The notes below the pieces were generated by a model. It searched no databases, was not told the DNA's origin, and was given only the letters and a program-made list of their open reading frames with translations. A program made the translations under genes and the position numbers. This document shows positions 1 to 11,945 of a DNA stretch of 64,000 nucleotides, piece by piece; positions within the stretch are counted from its first letter, which is position 1; each line of letters starts with the position of its first letter. Source of the stretch: Cephalopachus bancanus (taxonomy: Eukaryota; Chordata; Mammalia; Primates; Tarsiidae); the NCBI GenBank assembly GCA_027257055.1, contig JAPVLO010000007.1:2976001-3040000 (forward strand), given 5' to 3'.

Positions 1-59
1 AGGTGGTATCAGAAATGGAGCCAGGGCTCACAGAGGCAAGGGTGAGGCAACCTAAGTTA

Positions 60-245
60 ATGAGCAGATGGGTGGGTGGATGGATGAGCGGATGGCTTTG
101 TGGTGATGGACAGATGGATAAGTGGGTGGGTGGGTGAATGAGCGGATGGGTGGATGGTGATGGATCTATGGGTGGATAGGTGGGTGGGTGGGTGGATGGA
201 TGGCTAGGTGGTGATGGATGGATGGGTGAATATGTGGGTGGTTAG
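60..245. repeat. GGTG/GATG tetranucleotide repeat
   Basis: The stretch is an imperfect array of 4-base words (GGTG, GATG, GGAT, GTGG). It includes several runs of the form GGGTGGGTGG and repeated 'tgatggatggatgg' words. It is a diverged microsatellite with no coding character. Confidence 0.85.
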
Positions 246-289
246 TGTTTCCCAGACCCACCGGTATCTCATTTCACCCTGACAAAAGC

Positions 290-420
290 ATGATATTGTT
301 CTTCCCATTGCAGAGATGTGAAATTGAGGCTCAAAGAGGAGAAGTGGCTTGACCAAGTTCACACAGCTGGCAATTTGCAGACAAGGAGCTCCACCCTGTG
401 AATCCCAACATTATCCCAGG
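290..420 (+). repeat. MIR-like SINE fragment
   Basis: The stretch contains the MIR core pattern: attgcagagatgtgaaattgag, then GGCTCAAAGAGG, then a 'cttgaccaagttcacacagctggc' tail. This is the familiar 'aaactgaggctcagagagg...acttgcccaaggtcacacagc' motif of mammalian MIR elements. It was recognised by eye; the subfamily is not assigned. Confidence 0.65.
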
Positions 421-944
421 CATCTAATCATCTCTGTCCTCAGGGACATTAGCATCCATAATCCTTTCCAAGCCATGGTTCCACCGCGTCAGCCTGTCCC
501 CAGGCCCTGTCTACCAATGCCCTCTCAAGACAGGCTTGAGTCTCAGTGGTTGCAGTTCCTGCTGGTCACCTGTTCGGCCTCAGTCCTTCCATCCAGAGGC
601 CAGAATGATTGCTTAGACACACAAGTGTGGTCATGTCACTCCTCTGCCTAAAACTCTGTGGCCTCCACTGCCTGCAGGTAGGATCTCATGTCCCTGTTTT
701 TGGTGATTGAAAGATAGGCCCTCCTGCCCTGTGACCTCACATTCCTTAACTCCAGCTATCTTGAAATGCCCATGGTGTGCTCTCCACCCTCCCCAGGTGG
801 CCCCTACTCACCTCAAGTTGCTGTCCCTCCAGGAAGTCTGCCCTGACTTCATCAAGGTGGAGGCCATAGCAAAGGTCACAGTTATGTGTTTGGGTCTCTA
901 ACCCCAATGGAACACCTTGGGGACAGGAAGTGACTTGTCTCTTG

Positions 945-1000
945 TCTTAGTCCACTTTCTGTTGCTTATCACAGAATATCTGAAAATAGGTAATAGTGGC
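945..1000 (+). repeat. Left end of an old interspersed repeat
   Basis: The sequence from 'cttagtccactttctgttgc' to 'gaatatctgaaaata' is the start of a very common old primate repeat (consensus TAGTCCATTTTCTGTTGCTTATAACAG...). It is interrupted by Alus from about 1010. It appears to resume at about 1625 ('atttatttcttacagttctgg') and probably ends near 4865-5095, where the far end of the same type of element lies. I cannot name the family with certainty. Confidence 0.55.
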
Positions 1001-1009
1001 TCAAAGAGG

Positions 1010-1319
1010 AGAAGTGGTGGCTCACACCTGCAATCCAGAACTCTGGGAGGCTGAGGTTGGAGGACAGTGACTCACACCTGCAATTCCAGCACTCTAGGAG
1101 GCTGAGGCGGGAGGATTGCTTGAGCCCAGGGGTTTGAGACCAGCCTGGGCAATATAGTGAGATCTTGTCTTTGCAAAAAATTAGCTACGTATGGTGGCAC
1201 GCTCCTGTAGTCCCGGCTGCTAGGGAGGCTGAGGTAGAAGGATCACCTGAGTCCAGAGATCGAGGATCCCATAAACCATGATTGTGCCATTGCAGTCCGG
1301 TCTAAAAAAAAAAAAAAAT
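1010..1319 (+). mobile_element. Alu SINE with partial internal duplication
   Basis: A short partial Alu head (about 1015-1062, 'ggctcacacctgcaatccag') is followed by a dimeric Alu starting again near 1063. This has 'gcttgagcccaggggtttgagaccagcctgggcaa', a middle A-rich linker and a final poly(A) of about 15 residues. The doubled head suggests a small tandem duplication or an insertion into another Alu. Confidence 0.85.
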
Positions 1320-1325
1320 TTAAAC

Positions 1326-1618
1326 TGGCCAGGCTCAATGGCTCAGTCTGTAATCCCAGCACTTTGGGAGGCCGAGGCAAGTGGATTGCCTGAGCCCACG
1401 GGTTCGAGACCGGCCCAGACAACTTGACGAGACCTCATCTCTACAATAAAAAAAATTTTTTTTTAATTAGCCAGGCATGCTAGCACCGTCTCCTTGGAAG
1501 GCTGAGGCAGAAGGACAGCTGGAGCCCAGCAGGTCAACTCTGGGGTGGCCATGAGTGTGCCACTGCCCTCCAGCCTGGGCAACAGAGTAAGATTCCAACT
1601 CAAAAAAAAAATTAAAAA
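1326..1618 (+). mobile_element. Alu SINE (diverged primate type)
   Basis: Alu dimer starting 'ggccaggctcaatggctcag'. It has the left-arm text 'tgtaatcccagcactttggg', an A/T-rich linker at 1447-1467, a right arm with 'ggaaggctgaggcagaagga' and an 'gattccaactc' plus A-rich tail. The 'acctcatctctacaataaaa' linker and 'ccaactc' ending recur in other Alus of this window and mark a lineage-specific subfamily. Confidence 0.9.
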
Positions 1619-1769
1619 TTAATTAAATTAACAAAATTTATTTCTTACAGTTCTGGGAGCTGGTGTTCTGGCCCAGTCTAACAAATTGGCTGCTATCCTC
1701 TTTAGGAGTTAAATACAAAAGGCAGAGACTGGAAGAAAAAGGGGTGTTTAATTTCTTTTTTTTTTTCCA

Positions 1770-3757
1770 TTTTTAAAAAATTTTTTACTTATTATTTATT
1801 TATTTTACTAAACAAAATGAGAATTTATTGAAAGCAGGTACTTTTCAGTAGTTCTGATTCGAACAAGTCAGCTTAAAGATACCAAGATATTATTACTCAA
1901 TAAAAATATGTACAAAAAGTAGGGAAAGGAGAATAAAACAACTTAAAAGAATTCAACTTGAACAGGATTGAATTACTAAAAATTATACCTAATACAACAA
2001 GCCTGGGGCGAGGACTCTGGTTCCCCAATTCTTGAAACATAGCCCATAAATCTGTGGAGCGGAGGCTGACTGGAACATGAGGATCTCACTGCTGACTCCA
2101 CGTAATGAGTCCATGGCCAGGGCACAAGCTAAACACAGAAAACGAGGCCACCAGACAAGACACACCCCCACCCCCTGCCATGAACCTCATAAGAGAGAAG
2201 AGTCTATAGACTTGGCAGGGATCACTGGACCATGGATAGCTTAGAGACAGGTATTCCAGCCACATAAAAACCCTAGAATCTAAGCCCTACAATGTCCTCA
2301 TCCAAATTCCCACTAACTAGGGAGGTAGAGGAGTAAGACGTGGAAGCTTTCTCCAAACCAATTTCTGGTCTTCAGGGATAAACATACAATGCTGTTCCAC
2401 GGTCAGCCTCAAAAGAAAGACTGGCACCGCAGGTGAGATTCCAAAGTTCCACTCAGCAGCCTCCACGGAAGGAGGAGTGGGAGGAGTGGTGGGTGTGGGA
2501 GAGGAGATGTGCATGCTCTGCTGATGTGTACCGTCCCCCCCCTTTCTGGACCTGTTCTTTCTGGGCACAGAGCTCTCATTTCTGACCCGAAACCTCCCAG
2601 CCTTAAGCATACAGAGTGGAAATGCCAGATAGAGAGAGATGTCTGAGGATGGAGGGTAGGCAATCTTCCTGAGAATGGGGGTGTTCTTCCCACCTCGGGT
2701 GCAGGTAGGGCAGGACAAAGTGAATGCCGAGTTACAGGAGGCAGGCAGCAGCTCAGAGAGCAGAATTCAGCTGGGAGAATGACAGGAAGTTTCCACTGCA
2801 TGAACACAGCAGGCAGTGGCTGGGGTCACCTGGGTTGGGAAGTTGAACAGTAAAGCTTTACCTAAATGGTATAGGAACAGTGTGCCTCCCTGCTCTTGAA
2901 TTCCCCAGGAGGAACACAGCCTCCTACTCTTGAAATTCATATTCAAACAAAACACTAAGCCTGAAGGGAAGATGTCTCTTCAGGGTCCCAGAAGTGCCCA
3001 TTCAAAGTCTATCCCATCAACGTTGCCTTCTCATTTGGGGGCCCGTATGTTGTTGCAGACTTGAGCAAGACGGCTGGAGAGCTTCTTAATGTTTCCCAAG
3101 GCCTCTGGATCCAGTTGTGTAATATTGAGCCTCTGCAAGTCACTGGCCAATAATCGCATACTCTCTCCACCGCCCACTGACACAGTGATAAAGACCTCGT
3201 TGCTGTCAGCAAGAGGGCTGCCATTCCCTGAGATGCTGTAAATCCGCTCTCCTACGTCTGGAGTACGCAGGCCAGGGGTCTTGAAGATCCTGGAGTCAAA
3301 TCTGGGTGTCAGGCCTGGAGTTGGTTTCACCAGAGTTACCTCGGCCCACAGCTTGGGTAACCATGTTACTTCGGCTTGATCTACTTGGAGGACACCTTTT
3401 GACTCTTGCAGTGTGAAGATTCTTGTTGTTATTTTCTTCTTCCTCTTCCTCTTCCACTATCATTTCATCCACTTCTATTACTTTTCATGTTTTAGCTGAT
3501 TTCAAAGGTGTCTGAATAGCTTCTGCTGTTTATTTGTTTCAGTGATATCCAGGTCAGCTGTTGGTGCCTCTTCGAGGGCCTGCTTGCTTCCTCCAAGGGT
3601 GAAGTAGTCGAGCCAGTTCATCTCGTGCAGAGCCTTAGGAAGTTGCAGGATCTCGATGTTGTAGAGGTTATCCACCTCCTTGAGCAGGTTCTGTCTGTCT
3701 GACTCAATTTGCTTGGTCCGTATTTCCACTTCACGGTCGAAGTCTTTAAGAAAGGAG
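1770..3757 (-). pseudogene. CDCA8P: Processed pseudogene of borealin (CDCA8), 5'-truncated
   Basis: On the minus strand, 3757-3510 translates to an intact-looking borealin segment ([47 protein letters not shown]). It is followed by frame disruption around 3520 and a stop within the former KTRK region near 3487. The C-terminal part reappears in another frame at 3330-3031 ([67 protein letters not shown]). About 1.2 kb of former 3' UTR follows. It ends with an AATAAA signal at 1829-1824 and a decayed A-tail (about 1806-1765). No introns are present. Borealin is a subunit of the chromosomal passenger complex; this copy lacks roughly the first 20 codons and cannot make it. The parts are described as found, and no repaired protein is implied. 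Confidence 0.93.
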
Positions 3758-4048
3758 GCAAGCCGGGCTTGGTGGCTCAGCCTGTAATCCCGCGCCTTTG
3801 GGAGGCTGAGGTGAGTGGATTGCCTGAGCCCGCGGGTTCGAGACCCGCCTGGGCAGTGAGACCTCATCTCTACAATAAATCAAAAAAGCAGCCGGGCGTG
3901 GTAGCTCATGCCTGTAATTCTGGCTACTTGGAAGGCTGAGGCGGAAGGATCGCCAGAGCCCAGCAGGTCGAGGCTGCGGTGACCAGGAGCGTGCCACTTC
4001 ACTCCAGTCTGGGCGACAGAGTGAGACTCCAACTCAAAAAAAAAAAAA
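3758..4048 (+). mobile_element. Alu SINE abutting the borealin retrocopy
   Basis: Complete Alu dimer: 'gccgggcttggtggctcag', an A-rich linker with 'acctcatctctacaataaa', a right arm 'gtagctcatgcctgtaattc', then 'ggcgacagagtgagactcca' and a 12-A tail. Its 5' end touches exactly the point where borealin homology stops. It is well preserved compared with the 1.0-1.6 kb Alus. Confidence 0.92.
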
Positions 4049-4309
4049 TTTCTACAGCCAGGATGTAGGGAGATGGGTCAGCATCATTGCCCAAAAACCC
4101 ACTCCAAGCAACATAAATGCATTTCAGTATTTATACTCAAAATTAATAGCCCTTCACTCATCTCGAATCTGAAGTCTGCGTATAGTTTTTGCATGACTCA
4201 AGATTTATATTAACAATTTCTGATACATGACCACTGACGTGACACAAATCTCCTGGCTATGCTGACATTTTCGATAATATTTTGGAATTTACAACATGTT
4301 CTTTTACAG

Positions 4310-4332
4310 TTTTTTGTTTGTTTGTTTGTTTT
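4310..4332. repeat. TTTG microsatellite
   Basis: A run of four to five TTTG words after 'acagttt'. The flanks at 4050-4800 are AT-rich single-copy-looking sequence in which I recognise no gene. Confidence 0.7.
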
Positions 4333-4864
4333 AGAGGAGAGGCAGACAGTTGCAACATTTGGAAGGAAAGGAAAGTCACAACATTTAAAATGATAGCTGT
4401 AGAATGTTTTAAAACATAATTGTAACAATCGCCTATTCCCAGAACTCTGGTCTGTAACAGTCTGATGTCCTTGTACTCACAGATGGAGGAGAGGTGGGCA
4501 GTGCCCATGCCAGGCTTCAGACACACTCCTGTGGGCCTGGGACCACTCTCCTAATCATTAGGTGGTCTAGCTTGCTGGCTGTTTCTTCTTTAGCACCAGC
4601 AATGGCTATTAGGTAAGACTGGCCAGTCAGAGAAGGCTGTGCTGGGGTAAGGGGCGAATAGGAATAATGTGCATTTTTGAATTTAAGCAGCTTTTACGTT
4701 TAGCCAAACTCAGCTACAAAAGAATACATATTTTTAAGATTTTTCTCAATGGACTGCTCTAATATGACCAAAATGACCTCTTTTCAGCCTATAACACTGG
4801 GATGACCAAGGCTAAAGGGCCGCAGCTGGGGAGGCCTTCTGGTGGGAATGCTCTACAGTGCCCG

Positions 4865-5095
4865 GAGAAGGTACAGGGCTCAGGTATCTCTTCCTCTTCT
4901 TATAAAGCCACCAGCCCCACTCCCCTGATAATCAACCAACCCATTAATCCATCCATGGGTTAGTCCATTAATGAGAGCAGACCCCTCATGACCCAATCAC
5001 CTCTTAAAGGCCCCACCTCTCAGAACTGCCACACTGGGGACTACATTTCAACATGAGCACCCTATATCTTCAGGGACACAGTGCCCATCGGCCCC
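4865..5095 (-). repeat. Far end of old interspersed repeat
   Basis: The text 'catgacccaatcacctctta', 'aggccccacctctcagaact' and 'acatttcaacatgagca' matches the well-known 3' portion of the old primate repeat whose other end lies at 945. The two ends flank the Alus and the borealin retrocopy. This fits one ancestral element split by later insertions. Confidence 0.55.
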
Positions 5096-5549
5096 ACACC
5101 CACTCACAAGTGTGAGCTGGACAAGCCACAACAGACCCATCGCCAAGCCTGAAGTTTCAGTACTGGGGCCTCCCTTGTCTGTGGCCATCTAATTTTTAGG
5201 AAGGCGCATTGGGAGCTGGGCAGGGGTTTAGAGGAGACCCCCACCCCACCCTTATTAGAAAGATCCCTTTTCTTCTTCAGCAATGTTCAGAATTGGCCAC
5301 TGGAGGTCAGGATTGGGCTGTGTGACACAGACCCTGGATGCTCCAGGAGCTGGAGTCGTCCCTGCCCATCTACGCCAGCTGAGGAAAAACAGCTGCCATG
5401 CTATGGGTGGGCAGAGCTGACCAGGAGGGCCTCCTGGAAGAGGGGGTTATGAAGTGCTTTCCCTCCAGGGCAGAGGTCCATACCTCAGGCCAGCCAGCAG
5501 CTGTCCTGCTGGTGTCCAGTTCCCTGCACAGGCCAAGAATCACACACAT

Positions 5550-5590
5550 ACCCACACACACACACACGCACACACGCACACACACAAACA
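5550..5590. repeat. CA microsatellite
   Basis: A (CA)n tract interrupted by G (acacacgcacacacgcacac). It is short and imperfect. Confidence 0.85.
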
Positions 5591-5849
5591 CTCCACCTGC
5601 AGGAAGGCCCTCCTGCAGCCTGCAGTTGTGTCCTTCACCAGCCTCTTGTCCTACTCACAGCTGTCTTGAGGACCGTGTTACTTCTGGGCAGCCACCTGAG
5701 CTGACCAGGCCCAAGGCTGAAGCCCTAGATCAGGTCCAGAGAAGCATGGGGAGATGGACCTCAGACAAGGCTTCAAGTACAACATGCACCGACCCAACAC
5801 GCACAAGCTTCAAGTCGAGCTCTCAGCCTACATTGTCTCAGCCCAACCC

Positions 5850-5965
5850 TCTCTACTCCATGGCAGGAAAATTATGATCTCAATTTTACAAGTGAGAAAA
5901 TGGGGGCTCAGAGAGGATGGATAATGGATAATTCACCCTGGGTTACACAGCAAAGACAGAGCCGG
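5850..5965 (+). repeat. MIR-like SINE fragment
   Basis: Contains 'attatgatctcaattttaca', 'gtgagaaaatgggggctcag' and then 'ggttacacagcaaag', the MIR core and tail pattern. Confidence 0.65.
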
Positions 5966-6484
5966 CTCCAGACCCGTATTCCTGACCACCACCTGGCTTA
6001 CCCCCTCAGGAGACAATCTAGGCCACAACGTCATCCTTAACTAGTACCGGTCTAGATCACAGGTCCACAGGTCCACAGAGCTCTTTACCCAGGCTCTGCC
6101 ACAACAGTCCCCAGGCCACATGCCCTGAGCCAGCTTGTGCAGTGGAGCCGTCCCCAGGCCCAGGCCACAGGCAGCACCCAGATACTCCAGGTGCCCTCAG
6201 GGCACACCCAAGTAGGCAGAGACGAGGGGTGAAGAGCTCCACTCAGCCTCTGGTGTCCTGAATCGGGAGATTCCTGCCCACCCCCCGCGCAGCGTAAAGA
6301 GAGGACAGTTTCTGCAGGCAGGAACCCCATCAGAGGTGCCAAGTCCTCCCTGGTGAAAGAATGAGCTCCCCTGCCCACCACTCATCCAGAATACCCTGGA
6401 GAAGCCACAGCTCTGGTCTCTAGGGGACCCAGGGAGAAGCTAAGTGCTCCACTGCTCTGGGATTAGCAAGCATTCACCAGGGGA

Positions 6485-6625
6485 GGTGCTATCTGAGCCT
6501 TCTGCTTTCATCTGTAAAATGGGATACAGGTAGTACTACCCCCCAGGTCACTGTGGGGACAAAACAAAACACAGGTGTGTTTTTAGTTGTCAGTACCTGG
6601 CACACAGCGAGCATTCAGAACTGGA
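6485..6625 (+). repeat. MIR-like SINE fragment
   Basis: Reads 'ttcatctgtaaaatgggata', 'gtactacc', 'tcactgtggggacaaaac', 'gtacctggcacacagcgagc', the standard MIR right half. Confidence 0.75.
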
Positions 6626-8504
6626 GACAGACCAGAAGGTGACTCAGATCACAGGACTTGGCAAAGGTGGTGACAGAAGGAGATAGGGGGCCCAGCATGC
6701 TGAGGGGCCCTCCTGTCCAGCACAGCCTCCCTTGGGGGACCCTCTGGTATACCCCTAGGAAGACTCCATTGATTAACGGCTTGTCCAGGACCAAGAGGCT
6801 TCCTGAGATGCAGGACATTTATGCTAAAATCCGGACATCCCAGACAAACCTGGACCCTTCACACGGAAGCAATGTTGGAGGCCACAGGGTCACCAGGGCA
6901 AGGCTTCTGTGGACACCAGGTCCTCTGCTTACAATAACTCCACACTGTTGCCATGACTACCGGAGAGCAAAGCCATGACTTGCCCACACATGGGAGGGGG
7001 TGAGGTCCAGGCCTGGCTATGTGTCCCCAGGAGCAAGGGGATCAGCCCACCCCATTTGCCCAGGGTGGATGGGGCACACAGCCCTCTTCAGCACACAGTA
7101 GCTCATCAAGCTTCAAGAACAGACCTGGGAGGCAGGAATCCCTAAGGTGCTGGGCTGTAGATGAAGCTTGGAAGACACACTGACCACAGCCCAGGCCCTG
7201 CCCCAACCCAGGGCTGGACTCAAGGTCCCTTCTCTGCCTGTCTCCCCCTAGCCTTGAGTTCAGCACTGGATTGGGGCAGGGCCTGGTGTGTGGTCGGAGC
7301 TCACCCATGCCCAGCCAAACATTCCAGCTGGGATAGAGCTGCAGCCCTCAGCAGGGGGTCCCAGCCTCAGCCCTCTCTCCAGGTTGCTGCCTGGGTGATA
7401 GCAAGAGGGTCCCTCCCATCAGCCCTGGATGCAGGCACCATCCCCAACACCCTCAAGGTCTCAGCCCAGTCTGGGACCCCAGCACTGAGCCCAAGGCCTG
7501 GCACACAGTGGGGCACATGCATGTCTGTTACAGGTAGCAGCAGAGATGCCCAGGAAGCAAAAGGCAGAGGTGGGAACCAAAGCAGCCCCCAGCAGGAGGC
7601 CCAGGAGGGACAGGGCCATGGCGGGGTCCCCAGAGCTGAGGGTGCCTTCACCCCGTCCTGGTTGATACGGCAAATGCCCAGCTCTGTGTAGGGGACAGGG
7701 TTTCAGAGGGAGAGGGTGCAACAGACAGAAGGCAGATGTCCCTTCTCCGGGGTCTGCTTGCAGCCCCCCACACAGCTCTGGCCCCTCAGTTCTGCAGGGT
7801 CCTCAGAACTGCACAGACCCAGTCTTGGCATCCCCTACACAGTGGCCCACCTAAGATGTCACCTTAGCAGGACCCTGCTCATGGGCCAAGGGGGCCACAG
7901 GGAGGCACCAGTGGTGGGTAGTGCCCCCCAGCCCTGCAGCTGCCAGCTCCTCCTGGCTGCCCACCCGGAGCCCTCCCAAGGTTCCTACAGCAGAGGGCAG
8001 TGTCAGGGATAGGCTCCCCAGATGGCGGGTGCCCAGGCCCTGAATCTTGTGAGAGAGAGCCTGTAAGCCTGTCCATGGAACATGTGTAGTTCGAGGCGGG
8101 GCATCCAGAAGCCCTCTGGGTGGACATGTGCAGACATGACAGTGTCAGTCTGGGGTGAATGGGGAAGAGTATGTGAACATGGCATGTGGCAGGCAAGATG
8201 CTGTGAACACAAGGCAAGAAACACAGGTGTGTGCTCTGATGCCCAGGCCATGGGGGTATGGCCATGAGGCTCTGCACCTGCCCCGGCCGCCTCCCCCATC
8301 TCTAGCATTCCACCCCACCCTACCCCGCTCCAGCCAAGTCTGGCCCCACACCATACCCCACTTTCCTCAGCCCGGGCCCATCTCAGTGGCCAACCCAAGA
8401 GAGCCCCACTCCACCTTCTGTGTGGAATGGCAGCAGGCAGGACAGGGAAGTGCATGGTCCAGAAATGATCTGGAGAAGTTCATGCAAACATGGGGCGCAG
8501 GCGT

Positions 8505-8705
8505 ATGATCATGTGTGGAAGAGCATGCATGTGTGTGCCGACATCTGTGTGAGTGACTGTGAGGGTGGGCATATGTGTATGCGCTGATATCTGTGTGTGC
8601 ATGTGTGTGTATCCATGTGTGAGAGGGCATGTACATTTGTGCTAGCATCTGTGTGTGCATGTGCGTGTGCCAAGATCTGTGCATGTGTGTGCACATGCTG
8701 TGTTG
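8505..8705. repeat. TG-rich alternating purine-pyrimidine tract
   Basis: A degenerate array of TGTGTGCATG/ATCTGTG words about 25-40 bases long (for example 'gctgatatctgtgtgtgcat' and 'gctagcatctgtgtgtgcat'). It is a diverged minisatellite of TG-rich units. Confidence 0.75.
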
Positions 8706-10914
8706 GGGGCACTGGGGTCTGCCAGTCCTCAGAGATAGATGAAACTTCTCCCAGGCCAGCATCCATGCTCTGAGCTCAGACTTGTGCCAGGCAGGCAGGA
8801 AGGAAAAGGAGACAGGCAAGACCAGGAGCCCCCACTCCCATCTGGGCCCCTCATTCTGGCCCTTCCAGTTGCTGGCCTGGGTATACTCTCCCCTGCCTAG
8901 AAGCCTTCATGTTGGGGAATCCAGAAGATGGGGACAGCTTACCCCAGCCTTCTTCCTCACATCTTCCCACCTGCCTCATCTGCCCACAATGGACCTGTGC
9001 TAGGGCAACAGGTCTGACCACTGGAGCAGCCCAAAGCGGGCGCCACCTTCCCTGGGCCAGAACCAGCCAGGAGGTGTGAGGGGGTGCCCACGTAGGGGCA
9101 CTAGCACTGCATACCTGCAGGGCCCCCCACGAGGCCTGGCTTTCTTGTCTAAGTCACAGAGACTGCAGGAGCCATCGAGGGAGTTGAAAGCCTCCAGATT
9201 AGGCATAAACCCACCCTGCCCATCAAAGGATCATTCAACAAGAACTACCGCCTGTCGAGGAAACCAAGCTCCTGGTCACTCAGCACCAGCTCTCAGACAC
9301 TCCTGGGCCCATCTCCAGGCACCAGAGGAGGGTGTCACAGGATATACACACACTCCTGCCCACCCACATGAGTGTTCACATGCCTGACATGCTTGAGTAA
9401 ACCCTTCCCACTGGAGACTCAAAGACAAGGCACCTGCCTACTATACCCATGCCCATAGTCTCCAAGGCCTGCAGACAGGACAAGACACCTTTCAGCACTC
9501 TCCTGTCCACAGAGGACTTTATATCTCTAGCCACACTGACTACCACTGAGATGACCCAGGGACATGCCCCAAGACCAGATGCAGCACCACCTCGGGGAAG
9601 CCCTCTGGAAATGAGCTTTGAGGGGGAGGGGGGCTGTTCCTGGTTGTTGGGGCCTGAGCTCCTTCACCAGGGCAGGGAGGGCAGGGAGGTGGGGGAGCAG
9701 CACTCTGGGGAAGATTGCCTCATGAGGTCCGCCCTCTGGTGCTTGAATTGGGGCCTTTGTGGGTGGGGAGGAGGCGGCAAGCACTTTGGCGATTGATTTA
9801 AACAAGGCTCCCAACCTGAGATGGGTCTGGGCCCTGGGGGAGTAATCACCTTCCTTTCTGTTTTTGTGTTTAAGTCACAATAAAAGCTTCGTAGCCAGGT
9901 CCCCTGAGGGAGACCTGACACCTACCTGCACCTATTCCTGGGGGCACGTGGGCAGGGCAGGCACAGCTTTACCAGACCAGGCTCAGAAGTGGGAGGGAGG
10001 CCCCAGGCAGGGTGGGTGCTGCCCACAGCCGGCCAGACTCACAGGCCATGCCGACCTCTGACCTCCTTTACCCCTACATCACCCATGGCAGGGAGGCCCT
10101 GGCTATGGCCCCATCCCCAGCCTGCTCAGCTCCCTGATCCCTCCATTCTGGCGCCAGGTCCCAGGAGTAAGGACCTGGCCCTGAGGGAGGGCCTCTGTCT
10201 CCCAGGGCCTTGCCCCCCACTTGCCTGGTTCCCCCTGGCCCCTCCAGGCTTCTTGCTGTTGCCCCAGAGCTCCCCTTCCTCTGCTGTTCCCTGTGTTTCA
10301 TTATTTCATTCCCCATCTGCCTCCCCCATTGAGGGCCAGCACATGAGAGCAGGAAATGCTTCCTCTTTGTTCACTGCTGTATTCTTGGGCAAGTGTTTGT
10401 TGAGAGGATGAACAATCTGGGCCTAAGCATGAGGTATTGGTAGGCAGCTGAGAAGAAGCCCCTGCAGGGGCCCAGGCTAGCTGCCTCAGCCTCTCTCACC
10501 TGCCCTGAGCCCAGCTACCTGGTGCCTGTGGCCTCTGTCTGCACAAGAGGGTCCAGGACTGACCAGAACCCCAAAAGCCATGACTGCCCCCTGGGGATGG
10601 CTCAGTGATAATTGGAAGGGAAGGACAGAGAGGCTACAAGTGCCCCGTGACATGGTGGGGAGTCCTGAGTCTAAATGAGAGACGGCCCTTCCCAGATTAT
10701 GGCAGCATGCACTCTCTGCCTCCCTATAGAAACTACTTCCTTCCCTGGGGAACTAGCCCTCAATTATTTGTCTTCACTGATTACCAACTTAGAGGCTGCT
10801 GGGGCAGGACCTCCCAGTGGTCTTAACCACCTAGGTCTCTTGGGAGCACTTGCCCTGCAGGGCCACTGCAGAGCCAAGCCCACCCTCTACTGGGGCCTGC
10901 TGGATTGAGCTGAG

Positions 10915-11010
10915 TGGTTGACATGCATGTACATGTGTATGCATGTGTCTGTGTGAGTGCCTGTGTCAGTGTGTCTGCTGTGTGTGCATGTATACATACA
11001 TGTGTGTGAA
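10915..11010. repeat. TG-rich microsatellite
   Basis: Imperfect TGTG/CATG alternating sequence ('catgcatgtacatgtgtatg', 'gtgtctgtgtgagtgcctgt'). Confidence 0.75.
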
Positions 11011-11694
11011 GACTGGAGTCACAGGGCACACTGAGGGACGAGGGAGGGTGGCTGCCACACCTGCGTGGGTTGGCAAGAACAAATTCTGAATGGCTGAGCT
11101 GAACATGTCTTGGGCTGTCTCTGTCCTGGAGCTCAGGCACACAGGGTGTGCGACTCCCTCGCTGCTGCCCTGGGGGGGACAGTGTCACACAGCTCTGCTG
11201 CTTGAGTCCCTGCGAGACCTTCACGTGACACACATAACAATGCTCAGATGCTCATGGACTTGCACCCATGCTCCTATTCCTCCCCCTCAGCACCCAGAGG
11301 TGCTCAGACATCTTCAGTGGCCTTGCTGCCAGTCCCCTACTCTTCACACCCAAGTGCCTCACAGGCTGATCTGAAAAGCCCATTCATTTCTGAAAATGGA
11401 AATCATTTCCACAGAATGATTCTCACAGGCTGGAACAACGCCCAACCCACAGGCAGAACAAAGTTGCCTTTCCAAGCCCCAAGCGCTGGGGCGCACTTGG
11501 GGCATCCCCAGATCAAGTTTGGCTGCCAGGCGTAGGGGAGGTGCTAGGTGAGGTGCTACTCGGGAGAGAAGGAGCACCTAGGGTTGCCCCACTTGTGGTC
11601 CTGATGCCTGGATGACCCAGGACATATAGCCAGCCTCCCCGGGGTCCTGGGTTTAGCACCCATGTCTGGCAAATCCTCAGTTCCCCCACCCTGC

Positions 11695-11945
11695 AGCTCC
11701 CATCAAAGCCTTGGAATCCCCACCCTCCCATCAACCCCCCTGGGGTCCCCTTGCCCCTCATTGACCTCAGGGGTCCCCTACCCCTCCCTTAACTCCCTGG
11801 GGTCCCTATTCCCTCCATTAACCTCCTGGGGTTCCCACCCCTCCATCAACACCCATCACCTCAATCAATCCCTCTGGGATTCTCCATCACCTCAATCAAT
11901 CCCTCTGGGATCCCTATTCCCCCATCGGCCACTTCCCTAGGGTCC
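11695..11945 (+). repeat. Minisatellite with CCTGGGGTCC units
   Basis: About seven tandem units of roughly 30-36 bases share 'ctccctggggtcccyattcc' followed by 'cctccattaac'. The last two units contain an exact doubled phrase 'cacctcaatcaatccctctg'. It is non-coding and C/T-rich on the plus strand. Confidence 0.85.

Noticed and set aside
3502..3867. A functional borealin gene
   Set aside because: It has no introns, lacks the N-terminus, has frame breaks and a premature stop, and carries a decayed A-tail, so it is a processed pseudogene.
3838..3868. tRNA-like box B text (gggttcgagacccgcc)
   Set aside because: It is part of an Alu left arm; no tRNA cloverleaf can be drawn around it.
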